Shown piece after piece: positions 38,092 to 49,154 of a DNA stretch of 64,000 bases. A program made the position numbers and the translations under genes. Where the stretch lies: NCBI GenBank assembly GCA_964017145.1, contig OZ024849.1:1612001-1676000 (forward strand), given 5' to 3'. Every line of letters starts with the position of its first letter. Within the stretch, counting starts at the first letter, position 1. Origin of the DNA: Agrocybe praecox. Its lineage: Eukaryota > Basidiomycota > Agaricomycetes > Agaricales > Agrocybaceae. The notes under the pieces were generated by a model that was given only the letters and a program-made list of their open reading frames with translations, was not told the DNA's origin and did not search any database.

Positions 38092-39123
38092 ATGTTCTCT
38101 CGTTCAGCTCTCTACGTTCTTGTTTCTTCTGCCATCCTTGCAGCTGCCATGCCTGGAGCTGCAAAGTAAGTGTGGTCTTCTTACTCGTCGTCTTTCCTCG
38201 TTGCTAAAATGATTTATCTTCTGCAGTACCCCTGCCTGCACTACAGCGACTGTAACTGTGCCCTACACGACCACAGTCACGTACACCCAGACAATTACCC
38301 CAGCCCCAGTCACTACCACAGTAGTTTCGACTTATACTGCCCCAGGAGCTACCGTAACTAATACCCAAACGGTTACAAAGACGATCACCAACACAGTCAC
38401 TGTTCCAGTCACCACTACTGCTACTATTACTGTACCAGTCACTACTACCGCTACGGTCACTGCTCCAGGAACCACCGTCACTTCTACCTATACTCAAACC
38501 CAAACTGTAACTGTCCCCCCAGTCACAGTTACCTTCACTCAGCCTGTTACGACCACCGACATCGTAACTCAACCCACCACGGTCACCATTACCTCTGTAT
38601 GTTTGTTTTGTATTTTATTCTACTATTGAAATTAGTATCTGATAGATATTTCTAGCCTCCTAGTACCACCACTGTCGCTACCGGCCCTTCTAACCAGTGC
38701 AACACCGGCAGCCTGCAGTGCTGTATGTCTTGCATCTTTTACTTAATCCGTGAACAATTCACTGATAACCATTTGCAGGCAACTCCGTTCAAGCAGCCAA
38801 CTCTAGCGGCATCGCAGGTCTCTTGGGTCTCCTCGGTATCGCCGTAAGCTCCATCACCGGTCTTGTGTAAGTGTTAATTTCACACCTACGAGCGAACCAA
38901 TTCCCAATTGACATGTATTCTCTCAGTGGTGTTACTTGCTCACCTCTCAGCGTTATCGGCGTCGGTGGAAACTCCTGCTCCGCTCAACCCGTTTGCTGCA
39001 CAAACAACACTTTCGTGAGCTTCTTCTTTTCAAACTCTTGTGCTAGGGAACTCAACGGTTTCCTCCTCTTTTTAGAACGGTATCGTTGCTCTTGGATGCA
39101 CTCCCATCAACATCAACCTTTGA
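38092..39123 (+). CDS. Class I hydrophobin with a long Thr/Val-rich N-terminal arm
   Basis: About 244 residues. The signal peptide is [20 protein letters not shown]. Some 138 residues dominated by Thr, Val, Pro and Gln follow (repeats such as [30 protein letters not shown]), then an 82-residue hydrophobin domain with the eight-Cys pattern: CN, QCC, VTC, SC, VCC, GC. The domain has exactly the length of that in the 33,678 gene and shares ININL at the end. Introns follow GAA, TITS, QC, GLV and NTF. One extra Cys (PAC, soon after the signal cleavage) makes nine in the mature protein. The arm is a likely O-mannosylation target and could form beta-rich fibres. It is an unusually long arm for a class I hydrophobin. 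Confidence 0.92.
38250..38600 (+). repeat. Degenerate Thr/Val-coding repeat array in hydrophobin 2
   Basis: This exon is built from imperfect units of about 24-36 bases rich in ACY and GTN codons, for example the GTCACTACTAC-type units near 38,407 and 38,440. The repeats are coding and in frame, so length variation between strains is likely. Confidence 0.75.
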
Positions 39124-39549
39124 GCAAATCTTATTCCTTGATGTCTAATATCTATTTGCATATTATATTGTCTTTCGGTTTATTCTTTTGGTTTGGGTTC
39201 GGTTTGGGTTTGTGTAACACGTATTTTGGGCTTTGTGGGGACAAAATCTTGTTTTCATATTACGTACCTGTTAAATATATGAAAAATGGTGCATTCAGAA
39301 AATAGTGTTGAGGTCTTTCTTTATAACTGGATGAATTGTGAATTTCAAAAAATGAATTACGCACTTATTTCCAACTTCGTTCTATGTACCTGATACATTG
39401 GAATAGATGCATTACATGGCTCCTGTATATTTTCTTAGACAAAGTAAAAGAAAATGGGTCGGGTCCCGGTCCACCAACGCGACGAGATCAGCTTGCTAGA
39501 TCACACGCGTCACTTTGACGTCATTTTCTTTGGTAAAATACACGGGTCG
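39124..39549. other. Intergenic region between hydrophobin 2 and the mini-peptide gene
   Basis: 3' UTR of the hydrophobin (T-rich) and promoter of the next small gene. No other feature is recognised. Confidence 0.45.
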
Positions 39550-39557
39550 TATAAAAG
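39550..39557 (+). promoter_or_regulatory. TATA box of the mini Cys-peptide gene
   Basis: TATAAAAG 54 bases before the ATG at 39604, the same octamer as in both hydrophobin promoters. Confidence 0.65.
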
Positions 39558-39603
39558 GTAACCTGTGGGGAGCATTGAGTGCTCACTCCTCTTCGTATTC
39601 GCC

Positions 39604-39996
39604 ATGGGGTACGTCATATTCTCGGTTTACAGGAGCTAATATTCAACGAATTTTATAGTTGTATATTTTCATGCATAGGCTGTGAGTTAATTACGCTCGA
39701 ATATCGTGCCCTTGATTAGACTAACCACATATGCCCAACATTAGCAATCTTCGCTTGTATTGGCGATGCTATTATGACAGTCGTATCAGCAATTGCTGGG
39801 TGCTTGGAATGTATCATAGGATGTGAGTCGTCCCGGACTTCCATATTTGAGAGAGATTTCCCTTACGAACAATCGATCAGCCGTTTTTGGGTTCCTAGCG
39901 ACACTTCTGGATTGTATAACGTGTGGATGTTTTAGGTGGGTTGTACTATGTATGCATATAATATGCTATTGCTGAAATAGTGCAAATAGACGTTGA
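39604..39996 (+). CDS. 58-residue Cys-rich, hydrophobic MGC peptide
   Basis: Five tiny exons (39604-39608, 39659-39681, 39745-39822, 39881-39935, 39981-39996) join in frame through four GT-AG introns. The product runs MGCIFSCIGSIFACIG, a hydrophobic middle (DAIMTVVSAIAGCLECIIG), then SVFGFLATLLDCITCGCF, and ends SANRR. It has eight Cys (3, 7, 14, 29, 32, 47, 50, 52), but the spacing is not that of hydrophobins and there is no signal peptide. The MGC start would suit N-myristoylation plus palmitoylation, so membrane anchoring is inferred. Similar MGC-starting mini-proteins with a basic end occur in agaricomycetes, but I know no function. The last intron and the five-residue tail are the least certain part. 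No automatic ORF caller would find this gene. Confidence 0.68.
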
Positions 39997-40000
39997 AATG

Positions 40001-40032
40001 GGCTCCAGGATGCTAGTAGTTATCCTGGAGCC
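40001..40032 (+). other. Perfect 11-bp stem-loop just after the mini-peptide stop
   Basis: GGCTCCAGGAT (40001-40011) pairs without mismatch with ATCCTGGAGCC (40022-40032) across a 10-base loop. It starts five bases after the TGA, so it lies in the 3' UTR of the mini-peptide mRNA. Confidence 0.8.
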
Positions 40033-41558
40033 AAAGCCACCCTTTTTCGATTAAAAATATGTATCACCATATAGCATCATATCCCTCATACCTACATTGT
40101 AGATAGAAAATAATTGTTAGCTTAACCTGGGTTACCAGTTCTGTTTTTCTTCGTACTTGTTGAAAACCTCGAAGAGAAAGGTACCGACCTAAAAATAGAC
40201 ACTCAGCTCTGCTTTCCTAGTTTTATGATACAGTCAAAATTCTGGCCTTCAGACACGCAATACTAGTACACGGCTAGTCGTTAATCGCTGAAGGAAAATT
40301 ATAAGACAAAGAGAGCCACGGAATACGCTGACCCCTTGATAAGTTTCCACAAGTTGGACTACCTCAATGTTGATGTCTTGATTAGATAGAGAAATTTAAA
40401 CATCGTATATAACTCGAAATACAGCCTCGAGAATAAGAAGGGTGACGCCGCGAGAAAAATACAACGAAGAAATGAGCTTTGTAACATAGAAAAGTTAGAA
40501 ATATATTTTTAGTGGTTGAGGATTAAGTTGGAAGAACATACCGTATCATCGATACCAAGGCTCTCCCTAAGCTTTCCTAATAACTGGAATGCAGACAAAA
40601 ATATATTTATCGTGAAGATGCAATAGAGCGTGAAGGAAGCATGATGGATACTCTGGAAAGTTGTCGTAGTTGACGTCCAGAAGCTGAAGGCGACCTCTGC
40701 TATTGTTAATGCGAGGCTTGGAGTCCTATAGACCCGAGCGCCAAGATATGATGTGCACTCCCGGCACTCGGGGTCTATGGATCTAACCGAGGAACTATGC
40801 CCATTTGGGCTTTTTCCTGATCAGTGACTTTATACGCGTAAATATGATACTACGGTATGTCTATATATCTCTGCACGGATCCCGCTGTGTTCGTCATCTA
40901 TATTAGCCTGAGACGACCACCAAGGAGAGCTCTGGGGAGGTAGAAAGATGGACCGGCATCTTTCGGCAAACATCGCCCCTTTTCTTACAGCTGCCTGGCC
41001 GGCGTACAGGCCCCATTCCCCGCGTGTTCTGCAACTCATCAGGGACAACGTAACCATGATACCTGATAGTACGTCTTCTTGTCTAATTACCATCGTTTAG
41101 CAATAACTCTCCCTAGCTTTTAACTTGGAACAAACCAACTTTATGAATTCACCACGAGTTTTAAATGAGTTCCAAAAGTAGGACATAGGAATTCTATACT
41201 AAGTTCCTATTTTTGCGTCAAAATTCTATTTCAATAAATTTCCTTCGTCCCACACTGCGCTAAGGGGCTTGCACGCGTCGCGTCTACTCTCGCTGCATAA
41301 GTATCACGTGTGCTTTCTTACACGTGTTGCCAAATTAGGAGAAACGCACCTTTTCGTAACAAATTGAAATAGTGTAACGTAATACGAATCTACGTACACC
41401 ATTCTATTCTTACCTCGAGCATCGCCAGTACGAATTTCGATTCAGATCGAAGGGATTTTTATTCTAACAAAATAAGGGCAGTAGTCGTACGATGGCTTTG
41501 AAACCGAACTGGAACCGAACTGGAACGCGAGATTTCTCGTGGCCATTAAGTAATTTTA
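40033..41558. other. 1.5 kb region without a recognisable gene
   Basis: A-rich DNA with only short chance frames, such as a minus-strand frame at 41,093-40,830 without any motif. A short direct repeat of 11 bases (ACCGAACTGGA) occurs twice near 41,500. The right end should carry the amidohydrolase promoter. Confidence 0.4.
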
Positions 41559-44500
41559 ATGCCACTATATCTTCGGGATAGCTCAGGGATTGGAATGAAG
41601 AAATCCCTAACTAACTCACATACGAAAATGCAAAGAACAAGCTTTCTGTCGAGGGCAATGGGTCGCCTGCCTGCTTTCGTCCTATTGGCCTGTGTGATTC
41701 AAGTCGTCTATGTTTACACAGTTTCCGACAACATTTCCAATGACCCCCAAGATACTTTGAAGTACCGCGCCTCATTGGCAAAGAAATGCCAGCGCATACG
41801 AGCACCAGCAGGGCCGCCATCTTCTTTCCAACCGTCGTCGCGTGTTAATTCCCAAAACGGAAACGAAAGATGGGAACAGGGAACCCCGCCAGTTCTCTTG
41901 AAAAATGCGAAGATATGGACGGGTGCAGTAAATGGAACGGAAATAATATCTGGCGATATTCTTCTCGATAGAGGACTCGTCATAGCTATGGGAAATATAC
42001 CTGCCTCGTTACTTGCGCGGTACGACCGAACCGGAAATATGCAGGTGGTGGACGTGAAGGGAAAGTGGGTCACTCCTGGCCTGGTCGATTTACATTCGCA
42101 TATTGGAGTTGAAAATGCCCCCTGGTTGAGAGGTATGCAATTTTAGGCTTGTTTCTTCCTCTCATTATTAAAGTGTATATATGCGCTCTTTTTTATATAA
42201 AGGTTCAGCGGATGGCAACTCTGGCAAAGGTCCCATATTGCCCTGGCTACGTACTATCGATGCCTTGAACACGCACGACGAATCGTACCAGCTCGCCATG
42301 GCAGGTGGGGTTACTTCGGCACAAATTTTTCCAGGAAGTGCCAATAATATTGGTCAGTTTGAATCATTGCTTTCGCGCACATTTGATTTGACTATAGTTC
42401 CTATAAAGGTGGACAAGCTTTCGTGATAAAGCTACGCCCCACTTCGGAACGATCTTCTACTTCAAAAGTGATAGAACCTCCTTGGATAGTGGCTCACAAT
42501 GATACTGGTGCGGTTGAAGGTAATTACATTCCCTGGAAGCATATGAAGTACGTACACATACGCTCGTTCAGATTTTAATGATTTTTTCTAATGTTATTGG
42601 AATTTTTCAGACACGCGTGTGGTGAGTGATTCTCTCTTTGGCTGTGATTTTCAGCCCCGTGCGAGCTGAGGGACTTGGTAGGGGAGAACCCTAATCGAAT
42701 GTACACCCAAACGCGTATGGATGCACAATGGAACTTCCGTCAAGCTTATGACGAAGCACGCAAAATTCGTGACAAGCAAGATGCTTTCTGCGAGAACGTG
42801 GATGCTGGAAAATGGGCTGCTCTTGCGAATGGTAACGAGGAATTTCCGGAAGATTTGCAATGGGAGTCGCTGGTGGATGTTTTGCGAGCACGAGTCAAGG
42901 TATGGATGTTTGAAAGTTTTGTTTAAGACCAATATCTTAATCGCTTCGTTTATTCTAGGTTGCGATTCACTGTTACGAGGCAAGGTCGATTGATTTTAAA
43001 ACACAGCTAAAGTTAACGGGATTATCTAGGCCGTCGACATAGATGCGATTGTCCGTCTTTCAAATGAATTCCAGTTCCCTATTTCCTCACTTCATCATGC
43101 CGGCGAAGCCTATTTGGTGCCCGACTTGCTGAAGAAAACTTGGGTATGTATCATTTGATATTTTGTCCGTCCTTTCTATCATGATTAATTCTTTACTATC
43201 TTTCCTCCAGGGAGGAGCACCTTCGATTGCCCTTTTTGCCAGCAACTTCCGGTATGTAGCGATGGCTAAATAATTTTCAATTTGAACCCAGAACTTACGC
43301 CCATGTGTCTTCCGTACTTGAAGGATAAAAAGAGAAGCCTATCGAGGGTCTGAATTTGCGCCACGCGTACTCGCAGAACATGGTATTCCTGTGGTTATGA
43401 AGGTGACTTCAAAGTACTCTTTCTGTGGAAAATGATGGGTTGATGTTGATCATCTCTATTTAGTCAGACCACCCAATCATGAATAGTCGATACCTCCTAT
43501 TTGAGGCTCAACAAGCTTTTCACTACGGCCTTGACCCTGCACTGGCTTTGGCATCCGTTACATCGGTCGCTGCTAGAGCGGCAGGCCTTGACCACCGTAT
43601 CGGCACACTCGCGGAAGGATATGACGCTGGTATGTAAAACGTATATCGGGCGCTAGTTTTCATAATGACACCTCCCTTTCTTTCATTAGATCTCGTCATC
43701 TGGGACTCGCATCCTCTCAGTATCGGGGCGACACCCGAACAAGTTTACGTGGATGGGATACCTCAATTTTCGGAACCGGTCGTATTTGAAAAACTCTCTG
43801 CGCTTCAAAATCTTCCTAATATTCCGAACTGGGATAAGGAAACATACGAAACAGTAAAATGGGAAGGCCTACCTTCATTAGAGCCAACCATAAAGCGATC
43901 GGGAGCCGTTAAACTTGTGAATGTTACGAGTCTACGAGGTGGATTGGGAGGTGAGCACGCCTCATTGGTCTCGCTCCGGATTTTTAATGTTTTTCTTTCT
44001 TTTCAGATATCAAATCAGAAGAACCGTTCTGGGTCATAGCGCTAAACGGGTCTGTTGTGTGTACTGAATGGCTAGGAAAATGCCATATTGGAAATGACGA
44101 CATTGAGTTGGTAGTCGACCTTAATGGTGGTTCTATTGCCCTCCCTATGATTTCTTACGGATCGCCACTTGGTTTGGTCGAAATTCGCCTTGAGCCATCG
44201 ACGAATGACGGTTCGGTCCTCGACCCACTTACTAATGGCGATTTACCCAGCACACTGAACGGAAAAAATGGCGGCATTATACGTGCAGTAGATGGCCTTA
44301 TGCTCGAAGGCGTGAATGCCAAGTGGGTGTTTGCAAGTTGAAACTCTTCACGTTCTATGCTCATCATCTGTAATTTTTAGGACAACATATAGATCTGGTG
44401 TTGGCTTTGCTGTAACTGCTCCTCAAGGATCCGGATTTCTGCGGGGTATATCAACCGCTTTTAATTTAGGTGCTTCGCATGTACTGGAGAGAGGAGCTAT

Positions 44501-45364
44501 TGCGCAGGACGAAACCGCGCTCCATGTTGCTATCAGCTATGGCCTGACAGTGAGCGTATCAACCCAAATTTATGCATTGCGAGCAGCACTATTTGGTGAA
44601 GCGGCGGGCAGTGCATGGCAGAGGGTACGCGACGTAAGTGATATCTATTTTTTCTCGTTAAGGTAAAGCAACTTATACGACCTAGGGTCAAATGACACTC
44701 GTTGTCTCAGTTCTAAACGCAGATATCATGTCAACACTGATACGTCTCAAGGCCGAATATGAGGAAACAACCAACAAAGCACTCAAGATGACTTTTTCGG
44801 GGGCAGCAGAAGCCCACCTTCTAGCTAAATACATTGCCGCTTCTGGTATCAGTGTTATCCTGACCTCGCCTCGCCCATACCCCGGTACTTGGGAGGGAAG
44901 GAGGATGTAAGTCTACTGTTGATTTGTATCAAAAGGATGCCTCTAATTGTTCTACTGTTTTTCAGTCTTGCTGGCCCTCCTCTTACGCGAGAAACTTCCA
45001 TGTCTCAACTACTGCGCGCGGGCGTAAACATAGCTATTGGTGTGGTTGAAGAATCTGCTGCACGTAATATACGCTTCGATATGGCATGGGTAAGAATATC
45101 ACACCTCACTCATCACATCCTGTGACTCTAATTGAAATGCCGCGCCTGTTCTTTCTACAGATTATTCGTGAATCTAATGGAACCATAAACGAAGATATGG
45201 CCTTCGACATGGTCACTAAGAATTTCGGCAGAGCATTGGGTCTGAATATTCCGGAACACTCTTCCCCCGACTTGATGTTGTACAGTGGGGGTGATGTCTT
45301 TGATTTCGAAAGTAAGGTAGTTGGCGTCCTGGCTTACTCGAGAGGGGTGGTCGAAATCTTTTAG
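41559..45364 (+). CDS. Membrane-anchored amidohydrolase-family protein
   Basis: About 950 residues in many exons. An N-terminal anchor helix (LPAFVLLACVIQVVYVYTV) follows a basic leader; the ATG at 41595 (MKKSL) is a good alternative start. The amidohydrolase core begins LKNAKIWTG, then TPGLVDLHSHIGV (the HxH metal pair), GGVTSAQIFPGSANNIGGQA, AIHCYEAVDIDAIVRL, SSLHHAGEAYLVPDLL, VMKSDHPIMNSRYLLFEAQQ and GTLAEGYDADLVIWD. The expected His, His and Asp ligands are all present. A second half (from about 43,940) with GSGFLRGISTAFNLGASHVL has a degenerate amidohydrolase look and no HxH. The likely role is a metal-dependent hydrolase of the secretory or outer membrane surface; the substrate is unknown. 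Confidence 0.82.
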
Positions 45365-45737
45365 ACGGTTGGGAGTCTTGGAATTTAAATCCGGCATTTT
45401 CTAATAATAATTATAAACCTAATGTCCATCGCTGTACTTATCACCAACGTATCACCAACGTATTACGATAATAACGTTGAATCACCACACCCGGGTTCTG
45501 TTAGTCTCCCGCAGTCAAAGTCAGACTATATATACCATATATCCTGGTATTAATGTCAACCTGCAGTTTTTTTTTTCGATTTCATACGGAATGCTCCACG
45601 CTGCTTGTGTAATTTTAGGTTTGCATGAATATAGAACAGGAGCTTCCGCGGGTTACTAATCGTGGTCAATGTGCCCGACACGAAGCCAGTATCTTCTTCC
45701 TTCTCTTGTCACTGTCTCCCTCGTTCATGTTGCCTTT
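45365..45737. other. Intergenic region, 373 bp
   Basis: Downstream flank of the amidohydrolase gene. An 11-base string (ATCACCAACGT) occurs twice in tandem at about 45,438-45,460. Nothing else is recognised. Confidence 0.4.
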
Positions 45738-47070
45738 ATGGCCACCAATCCAGCCATGTCTGACAAAGTCAGAATCGATCTCTCTGATAATTCTTTTCCG
45801 CGTTGTCATGGTGTGAGTATTATAGTCTCGGTTCCAGATGTTAGGAGAGTTCATGCAACTGACCGTCTATTCTTCATTATCAGGGTCAATGTGGGGTTTG
45901 ATGCTACGTCGGGGGCGATCCTTGATCATGAATACGAGAATAACGATCAAAAATTGAGGAAAAATGGCTACAATATGCCAGTAGTGTCCTCCCAAGTGAG
46001 TGCTATTCTAAATTGACAGTGGATAATTTTTTGACTTTGCTCTGTTCTTATAAATAGAGAAGCCAGTGCAAGTTGCGACCAGAATTGTCCGAAACACTGC
46101 TGGGTTGCCACTTTTTCCTATTTTTAATCATGATATGATGGCAGCGGTCGAGATCAAGCAGATCTTGATAGATTATTTCTATGTTTTATGGGGTACATTT
46201 TTTATTTATTATATTCAGCTACTTTATTGATAAATTTTAGATCATACACAAGGAGAAACAACGCCAATTCCATGGGACGATATCGCTCGTCATTCTGATC
46301 GATACTATGATAGCTTTGGAGTTCCCTGTACCATAGGGGATCCAAGCCAGCTACGTCGCGGGGAACTTGCAAACCTGGCAGAATACCTTGACAGCACTCG
46401 CCTATCCAAGCCTTTTACGTTCTATTCCAAAGAACGCATTAGAGAAGATATAGAGTTCAAAAACCGACTTGATTCACTGCCGCCACTGACTGGCAAGGGT
46501 AGTGACGAGGAAATCGCGCCGCCTGGAGTGACGGAGTCCCAGCCAGACAAAGGTGGTGACGAGGCAAGGGACGATAATACCTCGGATGTGTCAATCGTGC
46601 AGCATCCAGTTGTGAAGTCGCTGCCAGACTTGCCTGCGGCGGTTGTGGACCAAGTGACGGAGACCGGCGCCCAGAACTGTGATGCCCAACTTATCAACTC
46701 GGTCGGTGATATGAACATCATGATAGATCCAAGATAGATCCTCAGTTACTACAAGATCAAGCTCAAGTGTCAACGATGTTGTCCTCAGCAGATACAGGAA
46801 CCCTGAATGCAGAGGAGCAGGCTGGTACTGTGGTACCCGCCACCAACAACAATGTCGATCTTAAAACTGCCAAAAAACGTGGACGCCCAGCGAAACCCAA
46901 AGCTCCCAGGGTGAATAGTCACTGAAACGCCCGCAATGACTAACACAACGACCAACGATGTTCAACATACCGACACCAGACGCTCAACGCGTGATCGTAT
47001 AGTGCCTAAACGCGGCGTGGAGTTCCTTGCAGATCCAAATGCAGATCCCAAGGCAAAAAAACCAAAGTGA
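45738..47070 (+). pseudogene. Frame-broken hypothetical gene with AT-hook-like tail
   Basis: Coding-like pieces run from MATNPAMSDKVRIDLSDNSF through apparent introns to ATRIVRNTAGLPLFPIFNHD, a segment with PIPWDDIARHSDRYYDSFGV, and an acidic stretch ending at a TAG (46735-46737). A different frame then carries on (LKTAKKRGRPAKPKAPR, an AT-hook-type motif). After another stop a third frame reads RRSTRDRIVPKRGVEFLADP. Two frame changes in about 250 bases with conserved-looking protein on both sides suggest a decayed gene. Families like this occur in repeat-rich parts of agaricomycete genomes, but I cannot name this one. Unrecognised introns are an alternative. Confidence 0.45.
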
Positions 47071-47216
47071 GTCGATTGTGCAGTTTAATATGTGAATATA
47101 CGCTGATAACTTGTGGTAGGCCGTCATATTCGTACGAGTGGGTCTCAAGATACCCACAACCAGCGGTCTGAACCGCCGCTCAAATGCTGGTAGCGTGATT
47201 TCTGCTCAACTCACGC

Positions 47217-47477
47217 TCGTCTCTGCTCAACAGTGAATTATTTCTGCTCAAACATTGCTCAATAGACTCATTTCAAGCTCATCTCCGCTCAAGACTGGAT
47301 TATTTCTGCTTAAAAATCGCTCAAATGACTCAATTTTGTTTCAACTCAAAATCCGGCTTAAAAGTCACAGCCTCTCTTGTCGGCTCATCTCCGCTCGAGA
47401 CTGAATCATCTCATCTCAAAAATCGCTCAAATGACTCAACTTCATTCCACTCAAAATGTGGCTCAAAAGTCGCAGCC
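47217..47477. repeat. GCTCA-rich imperfect tandem repeat, period about 106 bp
   Basis: Two good copies (47279-47372 and 47385-47477) share the order TCATCTCCGCTC, AATCGCTCAAATGACTCAA, CACTCAAAAT or AACTCAAAAT, and AAAAGTC.CAGCC. A third, partial copy lies at 47217-47278. Short GCTCAA words also recur within each unit. Confidence 0.8.
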
Positions 47478-47501
47478 AAGAGCGGAACTTCATAAGCCGA
47501 T

Positions 47502-47520
47502 GCTCGGCTCCATGCCGAGC
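47502..47520. other. Short perfect hairpin beside the tandem repeat
   Basis: GCTCGGC, five bases, then GCCGAGC. Outer ATAAG and CTTAT arms (about 47,492 and 47,534) extend the symmetry. It may be the end of a repeat element. Confidence 0.55.
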
Positions 47521-47734
47521 CTAGCCGAATTCTTATAGGTGGTTTCATACGCGAAGACTCGACTTCGTTAAATGGTGACCCCAATGAGGATTGATCGTAA
47601 TTATGGAGTACTCAAAATTTCCCAAATTCAACGCAGAAAAACAAGACATTTTTAACGGTAAAAATGTGACTAGATAACTCAATCTACGTAATGAACATTG
47701 AACATTTCACCCTATTCCACCAACGCGTGCGACG

Positions 47735-49154
47735 TTATACCATGGTCGCATACATTCTCAACAGAGTGTCAGATTGAAACGATTCAACAGCAGGGGGCTC
47801 CACTGTCACTAGTGCAAAGATATCTCCTGATGTCCTCTCCTGCACTAGGCGAACAAACCCAGCAGGGTAAATAGTGTTTGCTGGGATTGCACGGACTGGC
47901 TTTCCGATGCCGTGGCCCATGTTAAATTTTGGACTAGCAAGATCGAACTTGCACCAGTTTGTCATAATCACGTCTGCAGAGAGGGTTACACGACCTGCAG
48001 GTTTTGGGCTCTTGGGGGCTTCGTAAAAAGCAATTCTATGAGCGACTCTTTCAGCAGTGAGCTGCTCGGTGATTGCTTTCCGAACATAGAGCGCAACACG
48101 CGAACCACCTTCTTTGGTTGGAAGAAGCAAGTCGGTTCGAGGGGCCAGGAAGGTGATTAAGACGTTGAAGTTTCCAAAGTACCTCCCAGCCATATTTCTA
48201 CCCGGTGCACGTTGACGGCCGTCGGCAGCCATTGCAAGTCGGTCGTGGTCTGGTTCGGCTGTAGGACGTCGGGGTACGCCACCTTCTTTGCGCGCGCGTG
48301 TGATTGTCCCCCAAAATAGTGCAGCGAGTGCATCACCGGATGATATCAAAGTGTCTGAAGAGGTGAAATCCTGTTTTAGCCTCTCGAGGGCGTCCTTCGT
48401 AATCTTCCAGACGCTGATAATCGAAGGTTTGAATGATGGAGGACCTGCACGAGCCGCGTCGAGGATACTGAAACCTGGGGGTGGTGCGGGAACACCTGGC
48501 TGCGTATACAACCCAGAAAAAAATCGCATCGGTTTACGCTCCCAATCATCTGGTGTTGAAGTCATGACTACTTTCTCCCCACGAGAAAGCCGTGCCCAGA
48601 TTTCCACAAAGTCGAAATATCCACCCAAATCCGCGACCTGATGATGCATCGATCCAGCTAAAACTACCGTTCCACATGTAAACTGGAAGAGAAAATTTAA
48701 TAACAATCTGCCGTCACAAAAGGCGAGTCGAACATACATGGGACAATTTTGCAGCAAATATATGCGAGCCTGGCTTTAAAAGAACATCGGTGCGAGGCGA
48801 CAATTCTTCGGAATCCGCTTCAAAGGCTGCTTCCTTGCGTTCAATGATGAATAATGCCCCTAAAAGATTTTCTGCGTCAGTCGCGATATAGCGGTCGCCA
48901 TTGTCGTCGTCGACCACCGTTCCTGCGACAGGATAATATATCTCCAGAGCGTCGGCCAGGCTATTCCTGAGGTTCTCGATAACGTCCTTGATAGACGCAG
49001 ACTTTTGATCAATACGGAACAAGTGGCGAATTTCAGTATGAACTGGTAGTGCTGTATCGAGACCATGCAATTGAATAATTGCAGGAGGTTTTGGAAGGCC
49101 ACGTTTAGAGGCAGGGAGTACGAAAGTAGACTCGACATGTCTTTTTTCTAGCAT
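47735..49154 (-). CDS. BAHD/trichothecene acetyltransferase-like transferase (PF02458 type)
   Basis: Two exons, about 450 residues. It starts MLEKRHVESTFVLPASKRGL at 49154; IRHLFRIDQKSASIKDVIEN and ALEIYYPVAGTVVDDDNGD follow as in the N-terminal half of acyl-CoA-dependent transferases. An intron separates AAKLSH from FTCGTVVLAG. The catalytic HxxxD motif is HQVAD in SMHHQVADLGGYFDF. The second half contains SSGDALAALFWGTITRAR and, near the end, FDLASPKFNMGHGIGKPVRA, which holds the place of the usual DFGWG motif. The enzyme would move an acyl group from CoA to an alcohol or amine, often in secondary metabolism. No obvious biosynthetic cluster surrounds it. Confidence 0.83.

Noticed and set aside
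40830..41093. 87-codon minus-strand frame
   Set aside because: Composition and lack of motifs look like chance; no promoter or splice support.
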